Shown: one piece after another, positions 17,443 to 29,964 of the stretch
Numbering within the stretch: the first letter of the stretch is position 1
Layout of the letters: each line of letters begins with the position of its first letter
From: Myxococcaceae bacterium
GTDB taxonomy: Bacteria > Myxococcota > Myxococcia > Myxococcales > Myxococcaceae
Direction of reading: 5' to 3'
NCBI GenBank assembly: GCA_017881265.1
Contig: JADGRA010000048.1
Span: 1-64,000 of the forward strand
Length of the DNA: 64,000 nucleotides
Program-made: the position numbers and the translations under genes
Notes under the pieces: generated by a model
Databases searched by the model: none
Told to the model about the DNA's origin: nothing
Seen by the model: the letters and a program-made list of their open reading frames with translations, nothing else

Positions 17443-18028
17443 CCGCACTCGAATTCTCGCTTCCTTGCGCGCGGCAGGAGCGCCCGCTGTGGCGCTGCCA
17501 GAACTCCCGACGCGTGGTCAGCGCTTCGAGGACCCACCGGCGCAGTTTGCCCAGTCCCTGGCCAGCGTCGGCGGTCGCTGCGAGCGCTCGCCCAACCTGG
17601 CGGCCGTCCGGACGGCGGTGGCTGCTTTGCCCACGGTGCTCGAGGCCTCCAAGGTGGCCTCGCTCATCCCGGAAGTACACGCGGGCAACGTGCCGCTGGA
17701 ACAGATTGAAGACCCGCACGCGCTCGCCGACGTGGACGTCGCCATCCTCCGCGGCGACTTCGCGGTTGCCGAGAACGGCGCCGTCTGGGTTCCGGGCGCC
17801 GCCCTTGGACGGCGCCAGGCCTTGCCCTTCATCACCCAGCACCTCGTGCTGGTGGTCGAGCCCATGGACGTCGTGCACACCCTTCACGAGGCGTACGCCC
17901 GTCTGCGCTTCGGGGGACCGGGCTTCGGCGTCTTCATCTCGGGGCCGTCCAAGACGGCAGACATAGAGCAGGCGCTCGTCATTGGCGCCCACGGCGCACG
18001 TTCGACGGTGGTGTTCCTCGTCGGCTAG
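17435..18028 (+). CDS. lutC: Lactate utilisation protein C (LUD domain)
   Basis: The 197-residue LutC is a single LUD domain. Family features include DVDVAILRGDFAVAENGAVWV at about residue 108 and a C-terminal FGVFISGPSKTADIEQALVIGAHGARS. The GTG start overlaps the end of lutB. It is the third subunit of the lactate-oxidising LutABC complex. It ends 24 bp from the convergent DHOD-like gene. Nothing in the sequence suggests truncation. Confidence 0.9.
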   Translation: MPSRTRILASLRAAGAPAVALPELPTRGQRFEDPPAQFAQSLASVGGRCERSPNLAAVRTAVAALPTVLEASKVASLIPEVHAGNVPLEQIEDPHALADVDVAILRGDFAVAENGAVWVPGAALGRRQALPFITQHLVLVVEPMDVVHTLHEAYARLRFGGPGFGVFISGPSKTADIEQALVIGAHGARSTVVFLVG

Positions 18029-18052
18029 CGGCCGCCGTCCGGGACTGGTGCG

Positions 18053-19063
18053 TCAGGCAATGAGGCGCTTGGGCACATAGCCGGTCAGCGACTTCACGTA
18101 GTCGGCCCGCAGCAATTCGGCCGGACGCCCCCCGGTGTGGGTGGCGTCCCTCAGCCCGCGAATTGCGGCCACGGACGGGAAGCCATTCTCCTGGAGCCAG
18201 CCTTCCAGTCCGTTCACCAGCGTGCGCACGTGTCCGGGGCCATGACGGAGCAGCGCCGAGGTCGTCATGACGACGTCTGCTCCAGCAAGGAGGTACTTGA
18301 CGACCTGCTCCCGGGAGTCGACGCCACGGCTCGCTCCGAGTGACAGCTTCAGCTTCTGAGAAAGCAACGAAATCCACACCAGGGGCAGGTGAATTTCTGC
18401 CGGGGTGGAGAGGTGGACGTCCAGCTTGAGGTTCAACGTGGCCAAGTCGATGTCGCGCTGGAAGAAGCGGTTGAAGAGGACGAGGCCGTCCGCACCCGCT
18501 TTCTGCAACTCGAGCGCCATGTGTCCCATGGCGCTGAAGAAGGGGGAAAGCTTGAGTGAGATGGGGATGCGCACGCTTTCCTTCACGCTGCGGACCACCT
18601 CCACGTAGCTGGCCTCGACGTCCTGGCCATTCATCCCGAGGTCGACCGGGACGAGGAAGAGGTTCAGTTCGAGAGCTGCGGCGCCCGCCTGCTCGAGCAA
18701 CTTGGCGTACTCGGCCCACCCTTCCCGGCTGGTCCCATTGAGGCTGGCAATGACCGGGATGGTCAGTGCCTCGGAGGCGCGGCGCAGCGTTTCCAGATGC
18801 CCCGAAACACCTTGGTTGTAGTCGTGCAATTCGGGGAAGTAGCTGCCTGCCTCGGCCTGGGAGAAGGAGCCATGCTCGGTGAGGAGGGCGTAGGCGGAGT
18901 CCTCGGCCCGAATCTGCTCCTCGTAGAGGGACGCCATCACGACTGCGGAAGCCCCACCGTCTTCCAGGCGCCGCATCCCGTCGAACGTCGACGTGAGGGG
19001 CGACGCCGACGCGACGACGGGGTGTTTCAGCTTCATGCCCAGGTAGGCACTCGTGAGGTCCAT
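18053..19063 (-). CDS. Dihydroorotate dehydrogenase-like flavoprotein (PreA/PyrD-like)
   Basis: The 336-residue TIM-barrel protein resembles class-1 dihydroorotate dehydrogenase, with LKHPVVASASPLT at the start, ALELNLFL-type substrate-loop positions and the phosphate/FMN segment AGADVVMTTSALLRHG. It lacks an Fe-S extension. It directly follows the PFOR gene (2-bp gap) and the GltD-like gene, so it is the third member of an oxidoreductase operon and unlikely to serve only pyrimidine synthesis. DHOD-like proteins in this setting are often annotated but have no proven substrate. A role together with the GltD-like protein in NAD(P)H-ferredoxin chemistry is possible. Confidence 0.8.
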   Translation of the reverse strand: MDLTSAYLGMKLKHPVVASASPLTSTFDGMRRLEDGGASAVVMASLYEEQIRAEDSAYALLTEHGSFSQAEAGSYFPELHDYNQGVSGHLETLRRASEALTIPVIASLNGTSREGWAEYAKLLEQAGAAALELNLFLVPVDLGMNGQDVEASYVEVVRSVKESVRIPISLKLSPFFSAMGHMALELQKAGADGLVLFNRFFQRDIDLATLNLKLDVHLSTPAEIHLPLVWISLLSQKLKLSLGASRGVDSREQVVKYLLAGADVVMTTSALLRHGPGHVRTLVNGLEGWLQENGFPSVAAIRGLRDATHTGGRPAELLRADYVKSLTGYVPKRLIA

Positions 19064-19065
19064 GG

Positions 19066-22655
<3,590 letters not shown>

Positions 22656-22659
<4 letters not shown>

Positions 22660-24347
22660 GGCCGCACCTTGAAGGTTCTCGGGACGGTGGTTTGAGGAGC
22701 CAGGCTGGTGGCCGCCTCCACGGGCACGTCGGGCACCATCTCGATGGCGTGGCAGGGACACTGCTCGTAGCAAACGGCGCAGCCGGTGCAGAGCGCGTCG
22801 TCCACCCGGTAGAAGCGGCCCTTGCCGAGCTTGACGATGGCCTGCTCCGGACAGGCGGCGTAGCAGTTGTCGCACTCGAAGCAGTTGCCGCATGACAGGC
22901 AACGGCTGGCCTCGAAGCGCGCCTCGGGTTCGGAAAGGCCGGTGAGAATCTCCTGGAACCCCTTCCGCTCGGACGGGCGGGTGGCACGCTGCTCCCGGCG
23001 GTCCGCGTCGAAGTACATGGGAAGGTTAAGCAGCTCGAAGCCAGCAATCCGGTGCGCGGGGGGCTTCACGTACGTTTGGCCGTGGAGCCAGGCGTCAATG
23101 TCACGGGCGGCCTTCTTCCCATGCCCGACGGCCGCCGTCATGGTGCGAGGGCCGCCAATCATGTCGCCGCCCGCGAACAGGCCGGGGTGCCCGGTCTGGA
23201 GGTGGCCGTCGACCTCCACGACTGCCCCCTGGCCGATACGCACCCCGGGAACCGTCTCCAGGAAGCTGAGGTCGGCGTGCTGCCCCACGGCAAGCACGAG
23301 AGAGTCGGCCTTCAGTCGTTCGAGCTTGCCGGTGCTGATGCAGCCGGACCCATCCGGAAGCATTTCCATGCGCTCGACCAGGAGTTCGTCCTCGCCGAAT
23401 TGCTTCACGGTCGACAGCCACTTCACCTTGACGCCTTCGGCGAAGGCCTCCATCGCCTCGTACGGGTGCGCCTCCATGTGCTTCTTGTCGAAGCGGAAGA
23501 TGAGCACCGCCTCCTCGGCGCCCAGGCGCTTGGCGACGCGGGCGGCGTCCATGGCGGTATTGCCGCCCCCGACAATCCCCACCACCCGCCCGAGAGCCGG
23601 CGCCTTGCCCTGCTCGACCTGCTCGAGGAGCGAGATGGCGTCAATCATCTTCCCGCCGTCTATGGCAGGAATCTCGAGATGGTTGGCCAGTTGCGCACCC
23701 ATGGCCAGGAACACGGCGTCGAACTTTCCCGCCGCCTTGTCCGCCAGCACGTCCGTCACGCGGTAGTTGGGGACGAAGCGAACGCCCATCGCTTCAATCC
23801 GACTGATTTCCTGCTCCAGGCCCTTGCGGGGCAGCCGGTACGCGGGAATCCCGTAGTGCATCATCCCGCCTGGCTTTGGGTTGGCGTCGCGAATCTCCAC
23901 CTCGTGCCCCATCCGGCGCAGGTGGTACGCACACGTGAGACCCGCCGGGCCCGCGCCCACCACCAGCACGCGCTTGCCGGTCGGCGCTCCCACCGGCACC
24001 GTCCAGCCGTGTTCCAGGGCAAGGTCCCCGAGGAACCGGTCCAGCGAATGGATGGCCACCGGCTCGTCGAGGAACTGCCGGTTACAGGCATCCTCGCAGG
24101 GGTGGTAACAGGCGCGCCCATGCGTCGCGGGGAGGGGGTTCTCCTCCATGTACTTGCGCCAGGCCTCCTCGTACCGGCCGGCCTGCGCGAGGGCGAGCCA
24201 CGCCTGGATGTTCTCTCCGGCCGGACAGGCCTGGTTGCACGGCGGGAGCAAGTCCACGTACGCAGCGGTTTGCCAGCGCCGCGCCCCGGTGCCCTTGGCG
24301 ATGGTGGACTTGTAGACCGGGGTCATGTCCTTGGGGATCGCACTCAT
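22656..24347 (-). CDS. GltD/NfnB-like NAD(P)-dependent flavoprotein with Fe-S clusters
   Basis: The 563-residue protein has an N-terminal cysteine-rich Fe-S domain (Cys37, Cys41, Cys80, Cys84, Cys88), an FAD motif GAGPAG (131-136) and a second Rossmann motif GIVGGGNTAMDAARVA. The C-terminus has a CLSCGNCFECDNCYAACP cluster and CTGCAVCYEQCPCHAIEM. This matches the glutamate-synthase small-subunit/Nfn family. It is first in the operon with PFOR and the DHOD-like gene and overlaps PFOR by 4 bp. A GGAGGG ribosome site precedes the ATG. It probably links reduced ferredoxin from PFOR to NAD(P)H. No glutamate synthase large subunit is present, so a GOGAT role is unlikely. Confidence 0.85.
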
Positions 24348-24622
24348 CGAAACCCTCCAATTGGCCCCTGAGCCCGTGCGGCTTGCCTCGGGCAGTCAGG
24401 CCGACTCCAGTGGCACAGACTGCGCTCCACTCAACGCGAAAAGGCCACCGCCAGCCCGGTCAATGGGTCCCTGAGAGTCGCCGACCAGGGCCCTGGGCAT
24501 GGCGGCTGCGCTGCCAAGGCAGGGAGTTGCATCGACTTCCGCGGAGCAAGGCCGTGGCCAGCGTTCCAGCTGCCGCTCCGGCCGAACGCCCGGCACCGTC
24601 GTTCCCGTGGGCTCGTGGCCCA

Positions 24623-26026
24623 TCAAATGGCCGGTGCGTGACGGCGTACCGTCGTTGCTGAGCGAAAGTAGGTGTCGAACGCCGACGCCACCGTGCGCAG
24701 CAGTAGCTGCCCGTCCGGGCTGACACGAACGTGAGCGTCCTCCCTCACCACCAACCCGTCGTTCTCGAGTCTTCGAAGGGCCAACTCCTCGTCTTGGAAC
24801 CCGCCGTCCAAACCTCCTGGGTGCTGGCGCGCGACGGCATCGAGGTCGACCTCGAGCTGACAGAAGAGCTGCATGATGAGATCGCGCCGCGCCTTGTCTT
24901 CGAGACTCAACGAATGTCCGCGGACGACTGCCAGGCCTCCGTCCTCCAGGAGCTGCGCCCATGCGTGTACCTCGCGCTCATTCTGGAGGTACGAGCCGCC
25001 GACGTCTGAAATGGCCGAGGGGCCGAAGGCGAGCACGTCACTGTCGGCGCAGGTGGTGTAGCCCATGAAGTTCCTGCGGAGCGAACCCGCCGCACGTGCT
25101 CTGCAGAGCTCATCGTTCGGAAGGGCAAAGTGGTCGAGACCGATGTAGCGGTAACCGGCGGCGAGCAGCCGCGTCATCGACTGTTCGAAGAGCGCGAGTC
25201 GAAGCTCCGGGCCAGGGAGCTCCTCAGCGGTGAACTGCCCTTGCCGCTTCTTCAGCGAGGGCACGTGGGCGTAGCCGAAGAGCGCGATGCGGTCCGGCCT
25301 CAGCTCCTCGATGCGTGCCAGCGTCCGGGTGAAGCCATCGACGGTTTGAAGAGGCAAGCCGTACATGAGGTCGACGTTGACGCTGACGAAGCCCAAGTCG
25401 CGGGCGAGCTGGATGATGTCGCGAGTCTGCTCGAAGGATTGAATTCGGTTGACCCTGGCCTGCACCCGCGGGTCGAAATCCTGCACGCCCATGCTCACCC
25501 GATTGAAGCCCAGCTTGGCGAGGGTGCGCATCTGCTCGGCAGTCGTGACCGGTGGATGGATTTCGATAGACGCCTCCGCCTCCGGCCGCCAGGAGAACCG
25601 GCGATGCAACGTTTCCACCAGCCGGGTGAGCTGAGGCGGGTCGAGGTAGGTAGGGGTTCCGCCACCGAGGTGGACCTGGACGACCTCTGGGATGTGCGGC
25701 AGCAAATCCGCCATCCGGTCCACCTCGAGGTCAAGCGCGCGGAGGTAGCGTTCCACCAGCGCTGCCTGACGCGTCACCAGCATGTTGCAGCCGCAGTAGA
25801 AGCAAAGCTTCCGACAGAACGGGACGTGTACGTAAAGCGACAGGGGGCGGTCACCGCACTGCTTGAGGGCCGAGTGGACCTCCGGGCTCCCCATGCCTTC
25901 ACGCCAGTGGTTGGCAGGGGGGTAGCTGGTGTAGCGGGGAACCGGCTCAGAGCCGTAGCGCGCAAGCAACGTCCGCCACCGGGCGACGTCCGGGTCTTGG
26001 GGCGCTGCGCTGATGTCAGCCTCCAT
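24623..26026 (-). CDS. hemN: Oxygen-independent coproporphyrinogen III oxidase
   Basis: The product of about 467 residues is a radical-SAM HemN. The CRKLCFYCGC motif (Cys71, Cys75, Cys78, plus Cys80) binds the 4Fe-4S cluster, preceded by the family start VPRYTSYPPANHW. GGGTPTYL follows, and the C-terminal HemN domain includes RNFMGYTTCADSDVLAFGPSAIS. It catalyses the two oxidative decarboxylations that form protoporphyrinogen IX without oxygen, matching the large heme demand of this window. I took the ATG at 26026; a GTG at 26077 would add 17 residues. It stands alone, divergent from the Rieske gene. Confidence 0.93.
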   Translation of the reverse strand: MEADISAAPQDPDVARWRTLLARYGSEPVPRYTSYPPANHWREGMGSPEVHSALKQCGDRPLSLYVHVPFCRKLCFYCGCNMLVTRQAALVERYLRALDLEVDRMADLLPHIPEVVQVHLGGGTPTYLDPPQLTRLVETLHRRFSWRPEAEASIEIHPPVTTAEQMRTLAKLGFNRVSMGVQDFDPRVQARVNRIQSFEQTRDIIQLARDLGFVSVNVDLMYGLPLQTVDGFTRTLARIEELRPDRIALFGYAHVPSLKKRQGQFTAEELPGPELRLALFEQSMTRLLAAGYRYIGLDHFALPNDELCRARAAGSLRRNFMGYTTCADSDVLAFGPSAISDVGGSYLQNEREVHAWAQLLEDGGLAVVRGHSLSLEDKARRDLIMQLFCQLEVDLDAVARQHPGGLDGGFQDEELALRRLENDGLVVREDAHVRVSPDGQLLLRTVASAFDTYFRSATTVRRHAPAI

Positions 26027-26457
26027 GTTCCAAGCGCGGCTGCAATGGACATACCTCCCCGGGCCGGCGGCTGTCACGCACAGTGCGGTGGAATTTCAAC
26101 GCCGTGTGCCGCCCCAGTGCACGCAGCTCCGCCAGTGTGCCCGTCTGCATCCGACGGTGGGTGCCACCTGCTTTTGCGACTATTCGAACGCTGCGCAATT
26201 TGCGGCGCAGCCCGCATTTTTTTCGTGGCGGCGACCGGTCCCCCCGGAGGCGAAGGCGAAGCGCGCTTGGCCTCCCGCTTGCTAGGACGCTGCACGATGA
26301 CGCGGGAGGGGTTTGCCCGTGCGTGAAGACTGCGCTGCACCACATCCACCTGGCCCAGCGCCAGGACTAGCGGCAGGACGCTGCGAGGACGCGGGCGCGG
26401 AAACACGCGCCCAAGAAACGTGATTGCACGACGGTACTCCAGAACGGGACGGTGGAC
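26027..26457. other. Divergent intergenic region between hemN and the Rieske operon
   Basis: No gene is supported in these 431 bp. A 7-bp inverted repeat (GCTGCGC/GCGCAGC, 26190-26211) frames CGCAATTTGCG at 26194-26204, which resembles the shared element but with a one-base centre. A TTTTTTT run follows at about 26217. No FNR box or clear promoter was recognised. Confidence 0.4.
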
Positions 26458-26916
26458 ATGGCAGCCCCTGTCGCTCAGAGCTTGAAGCCGGCACGGCGTA
26501 GCTTCCTGAATTGGTTCATCGGCGCCGGCCTCCTCGGCTGGGCCGGGAGCGTTCTCTACCCGGTGCTGCGCTACCTGCGCCCCCTGGGGGATGTGGGCGC
26601 GGGCGGCCCGTTGAAGCTCACGGCAGAAGAGCTTGCCATCCTGAACAAATCGCACTTCGTCATTGCCCGAGCGGGCACCCGGAAGGTGATTGTCTTCGAA
26701 TCGGCTGGGGAGCTGCGCGCCCTGGACGCAAAGTGCACCCACGAAGGCTGCACGGTGCAGTTCGTCCCGGGCGACTCGCTCATCTGGTGTGCCTGTCACA
26801 ACGGCAAGTTCGACCTGGATGGACGGGTGCTCTCCGGTCCGCCGCCTCGCCCATTGGGGAAGTGGGTCGCCACCCGAGAGGGTGACGAGGTGATGCTGAC
26901 GATGGAGACAGCATGA
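26458..26916 (+). CDS. Rieske iron-sulfur protein of a quinol oxidase complex
   Basis: The 152-residue protein has a twin-arginine-like N-terminus (RRSFLNWF) and one anchor helix at about residues 18-38. The Rieske domain has box 1 CTHEGC (Cys93, His95) and box 2 CACHNGKF (Cys111, His114); Cys98 and Cys113 should form the usual disulfide. It sits on the outer face of the inner membrane and takes electrons from quinol at the cytochrome b Qo site. The gene starts an operon with cytochrome b and a nonaheme cytochrome, overlapping the first by 4 bp. A GTG two codons upstream is an alternative start. Confidence 0.93.
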   Translation: MAAPVAQSLKPARRSFLNWFIGAGLLGWAGSVLYPVLRYLRPLGDVGAGGPLKLTAEELAILNKSHFVIARAGTRKVIVFESAGELRALDAKCTHEGCTVQFVPGDSLIWCACHNGKFDLDGRVLSGPPPRPLGKWVATREGDEVMLTMETA

Positions 26917-28325
26917 TCGAGGCACCGCACCCGGGTGTGCCCCCTTCCCCTGGTGAGCGCCTCTACCGCTGGCTGGACGCTCGGTTCGGGCTCGCGAAGG
27001 TGGTGGAGTTCGTCCAGCACAAAGAGGTGCCGGTCGGCGGCCACTCGATGGTCTGGTACTACCTGGGCGGCACCACGCTGTTCTTCTTCACCGTCCAGGT
27101 CGCCTCGGGCGTGCTGCTGCTCATGTACTACCAGCCCGGCGAGGTGACCTCGTACGAGTCCATCCGCTACATCACGACGCGCGTGCCTTTCGGCTGGCTC
27201 ATTCGCTCCATCCACTGCTGGAGCGCGCATCTGATGATTCTTTCGCTGGTGACGCACATGTTCAGCACGCTCATCCTGAAGGCGTACCGAAAGCCCCGGG
27301 AACTGACGTGGCTGAGCGGATTCGCGCTCTTCGGAATCGCCCTGGCCTTCGGATTCTCCGGCTATCTCCTCCCGTGGAATGAGCTGGCCTTCTTCGCGAC
27401 CGCCGTTGGCACCGACTCCGTCAAGGGCCTACCGGTCATCGGGCAGTGGTTGCTCGAGGTGATGCGTGGCGGGCCTGACGTCACCATCAATACGCTCTAT
27501 CGCTTCTTCGCGCTGCACGTCGTCATCCTGCCGCTGGTCATTGTGGCGGTGGTGTCTGTCCATCTTCTGTTCATCCAGGTGCAAGGCATGGCGCCAGGAA
27601 TGGCGCACCAGCGCGCCGACCGGCCCGGCCTCAAATTCTTCCCGGACTTTCTCCTCCGAGACCTCCTGCTGTGGCTGGTATGCCTGATTGTGCTGGCTGT
27701 TCTGGTGTACCTGCTCCCCTATGGCCCCGGCATCCCCGGGATTGAATGGGAGCTGGGAAAGAAGGCCAACCCGCTTGCACCCGCGTATCCCGGCATCAAG
27801 CCCGAGTGGTACTTCCTGTGGATTTACCAGCTGCTCAAGGAGTTTCCCGCTCACCTCTGGTTTCTCGAGGGACCGCAGGCGGCGCTGCTGGTGGTGACGG
27901 TGTTAATGGGAATCTGGGCGTTGGTGCCCTGGCTGGACCGGCGCGCCGGTCGGAACCAGCCCTCGCCGATGTTCACCGACCTCGCCATCGCAGCCATCAT
28001 CTTCATGGCCTACCTCATGCTGAAGGCATGGGACGTCGGCGGGCTGAAAGCGGGCTCCACGGGACTCCCAGATTCTCGGGCGACTGCCTGGACATGTTCG
28101 CTCATCATCCTGGGACTCGCATCGAGCGTCGCCCTGCTTCGGATGCTCGCGTACAAGCAGCGCTGGATGTTCTTCTCCGGCGCGGCGCTTCTGCAGGTGG
28201 TGCTGAACGGCGTGTTTGGGCTCGACTACATTGTCGCGGGAGGCATCGCTCTGCTCGTGGCCATCGCCGGCCTGGTGGTGACGCTGCGAAAGAGCAGTGG
28301 TGAGCCGCTGGAGGCGCCAAGATGA
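26913..28325 (+). CDS. Cytochrome b (b6-type with fused C-terminal half)
   Basis: The 470-residue membrane protein carries the four heme b ligands His101, His115, His202 and His217. The 14- and 15-residue spacings (H101-H115, H202-H217) are those of cytochrome b6 rather than mitochondrial cytochrome b. The Qo-site PEWY motif appears as KPEWYFLWIYQLLK, so the subunit IV-like half is fused on. About ten to twelve transmembrane helices are likely. With the Rieske protein and the following nonaheme cytochrome it should form a menaquinol-oxidising complex like the multiheme Cbc-type complexes of Geobacter. Confidence 0.92.
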   Translation: MIEAPHPGVPPSPGERLYRWLDARFGLAKVVEFVQHKEVPVGGHSMVWYYLGGTTLFFFTVQVASGVLLLMYYQPGEVTSYESIRYITTRVPFGWLIRSIHCWSAHLMILSLVTHMFSTLILKAYRKPRELTWLSGFALFGIALAFGFSGYLLPWNELAFFATAVGTDSVKGLPVIGQWLLEVMRGGPDVTINTLYRFFALHVVILPLVIVAVVSVHLLFIQVQGMAPGMAHQRADRPGLKFFPDFLLRDLLLWLVCLIVLAVLVYLLPYGPGIPGIEWELGKKANPLAPAYPGIKPEWYFLWIYQLLKEFPAHLWFLEGPQAALLVVTVLMGIWALVPWLDRRAGRNQPSPMFTDLAIAAIIFMAYLMLKAWDVGGLKAGSTGLPDSRATAWTCSLIILGLASSVALLRMLAYKQRWMFFSGAALLQVVLNGVFGLDYIVAGGIALLVAIAGLVVTLRKSSGEPLEAPR

Positions 28326-29902
28326 ATGCTCTTTGCGCGCTGCTGCTGTTGCTGGTCGCCACCAGTCCGGCGCCGGCGCCGGCACCGGACGACGGCAAGC
28401 TTCCCGCGTCGGTGGAGAAGCTATTCGAGGAGAAGGGACCGGACGGAAAACCTATTTTAGGAGATGCGGAGCGCGCGTACTTGAAGAAGCTCCCGCCGCA
28501 CACGCGCGATCTCATTGCAAAGGACGTCGATGCGCTCACCGTAGGGGGAGCGAAGCACCTCAAGGCCCTCCTCTCCCTGGATTTGTCCTCGCAGACTGCG
28601 GCCATCGTCTTCTCCGACAACTGCGTGCTCTGCCACAGCGACCCCGAGTCCCAGAAGCCCATCCACCTCTTCTCGCCCGACCCGAAGGCAACACACTCTG
28701 CGGAGCACCTGAATCTCAAGAGCCTTTTGAGCGACGTGCACTTCCGCCGGGGTTTGTCGTGCGCGGGCTGCCACGGGGGCTCGCCAGACAAGGACGTGAT
28801 GACCGCGGACATCGCGGCACGCTGGCCCAAGGCAGAGGTGCGCCACGTGGACCGCACCTGGATTCCGGAGTTCTGCGCCCGATGCCACGCAGACCCCAAC
28901 TTCATGCGCGGCTTCAACCCCTCCCTCCCCACCGACCAGCTCGCCAAGTACCGCGACAGCCAGCACGGCATCCTCCTATTGGGGGAGAAGGACTCCAAGG
29001 CGGCGCAATGCGTCAGCTGCCACGGCGTGCACGGCATTCGCGGTCCCAAGAGCCGTCAGTCCAAGGTGCACCCACAGGCCATTCCGGAGACGTGTGGCCA
29101 GTGCCATGCGGACCCGACGTACATGGCTGGGTACAAGAAAGCGGATGGAACGCCGCTCCCCACCAACCAGCTGGAGAGCTTCAAGAAGTCCGTGCATGGG
29201 AAGGCACTTCTCGAGAAGGGAGACCTCGGCGCTCCCGCCTGTAACAGTTGCCATGGCAACCACGCGGCGATGCCCCCGGCGGTGGGCTCAGTCTCGCAGG
29301 TGTGCCGGACGTGCCACGCCATGAACGGCACCCTCTTCGATGGAAGCAAGCACAAGCAGGCCTTCGAGCAGCACCACTGGCCGGAGTGCGAGAAGTGTCA
29401 CGGCAAGCATGAGATTCTGAAACCGAACGACTCGCTCATCTCCGATGCCCCAGACGGCCTCTGCGGCGCCTGTCATGCTGAGAACGCGAAGAACAACAGC
29501 GAGTGCAACGAGACGGCGCGCTATTTCCGCAGCAGCCTCTCCGACCTTGTCCTGCAACGGCAGCAATTCCGGCCGGAGGCGGAACACCTGGCGGAGCGCG
29601 GCCTCGACACCGAGCCCATCCTCGCTTCTATGGAGGAGTTGAACGAGGCCATCGTCCAGACGCGGACACGGGTCCACACCTTCGACAAGGGGGGCTTCGA
29701 CCAGGGAGCCAAGGCTGGACGCGAGGCTGTTGCCAAGACGGAGACGCTGCTGCAAGCGGCGCGGGGCGAGCAGCGCTTTCGCCGCAATGGACTCCTGGTC
29801 TCCATTGGATTCATGGCCTTCCTGGCAGCGGCGATGGCGGTCAAAATCCGTGAGCTGAGCAGACGGCGGGCAAAGACGAACGAGGGGCGGCGCCCGCCGT
29901 GA
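28322..29902 (+). CDS. Membrane-anchored nonaheme cytochrome c of the bc-type complex
   Basis: The 526-residue protein has an N-terminal signal peptide and nine CXXCH motifs (first CVLCH at about residue 102, last CGACH at about 381). A helical linker follows, then a C-terminal transmembrane helix at about 490-512. It thus faces the periplasm with a tail in the membrane. It overlaps the cytochrome b gene by 4 bp and replaces the mono- or diheme cytochrome c1 of ordinary bc1 complexes. It presumably takes electrons from the Rieske centre and hands them to soluble periplasmic cytochromes. Partial resemblance to cytochrome c3-type repeats is visible; no catalytic site such as that of nitrite reductase was seen. 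Confidence 0.88.
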   Translation: MNALCALLLLLVATSPAPAPAPDDGKLPASVEKLFEEKGPDGKPILGDAERAYLKKLPPHTRDLIAKDVDALTVGGAKHLKALLSLDLSSQTAAIVFSDNCVLCHSDPESQKPIHLFSPDPKATHSAEHLNLKSLLSDVHFRRGLSCAGCHGGSPDKDVMTADIAARWPKAEVRHVDRTWIPEFCARCHADPNFMRGFNPSLPTDQLAKYRDSQHGILLLGEKDSKAAQCVSCHGVHGIRGPKSRQSKVHPQAIPETCGQCHADPTYMAGYKKADGTPLPTNQLESFKKSVHGKALLEKGDLGAPACNSCHGNHAAMPPAVGSVSQVCRTCHAMNGTLFDGSKHKQAFEQHHWPECEKCHGKHEILKPNDSLISDAPDGLCGACHAENAKNNSECNETARYFRSSLSDLVLQRQQFRPEAEHLAERGLDTEPILASMEELNEAIVQTRTRVHTFDKGGFDQGAKAGREAVAKTETLLQAARGEQRFRRNGLLVSIGFMAFLAAAMAVKIRELSRRRAKTNEGRRPP

Positions 29903-29964
29903 CGCAGAGCAGCTAAGGGCGTCTGCCTTCTTGGCATGCGGGCACGCTCAGCCGAGGCGGCACC

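Noticed and set aside
24411-24426. TGGCAC...CTGCG resembling a sigma-54 promoter
   Set aside because: The spacing between the GG and GC elements is about two bases short, and it points away from the nearest gene start.
26194-26204. CGCAATTTGCG before the Rieske operon as another copy of the shared element
   Set aside because: The palindrome centre is one base instead of three and the WWTCY core is missing, so it was not counted in the regulon.
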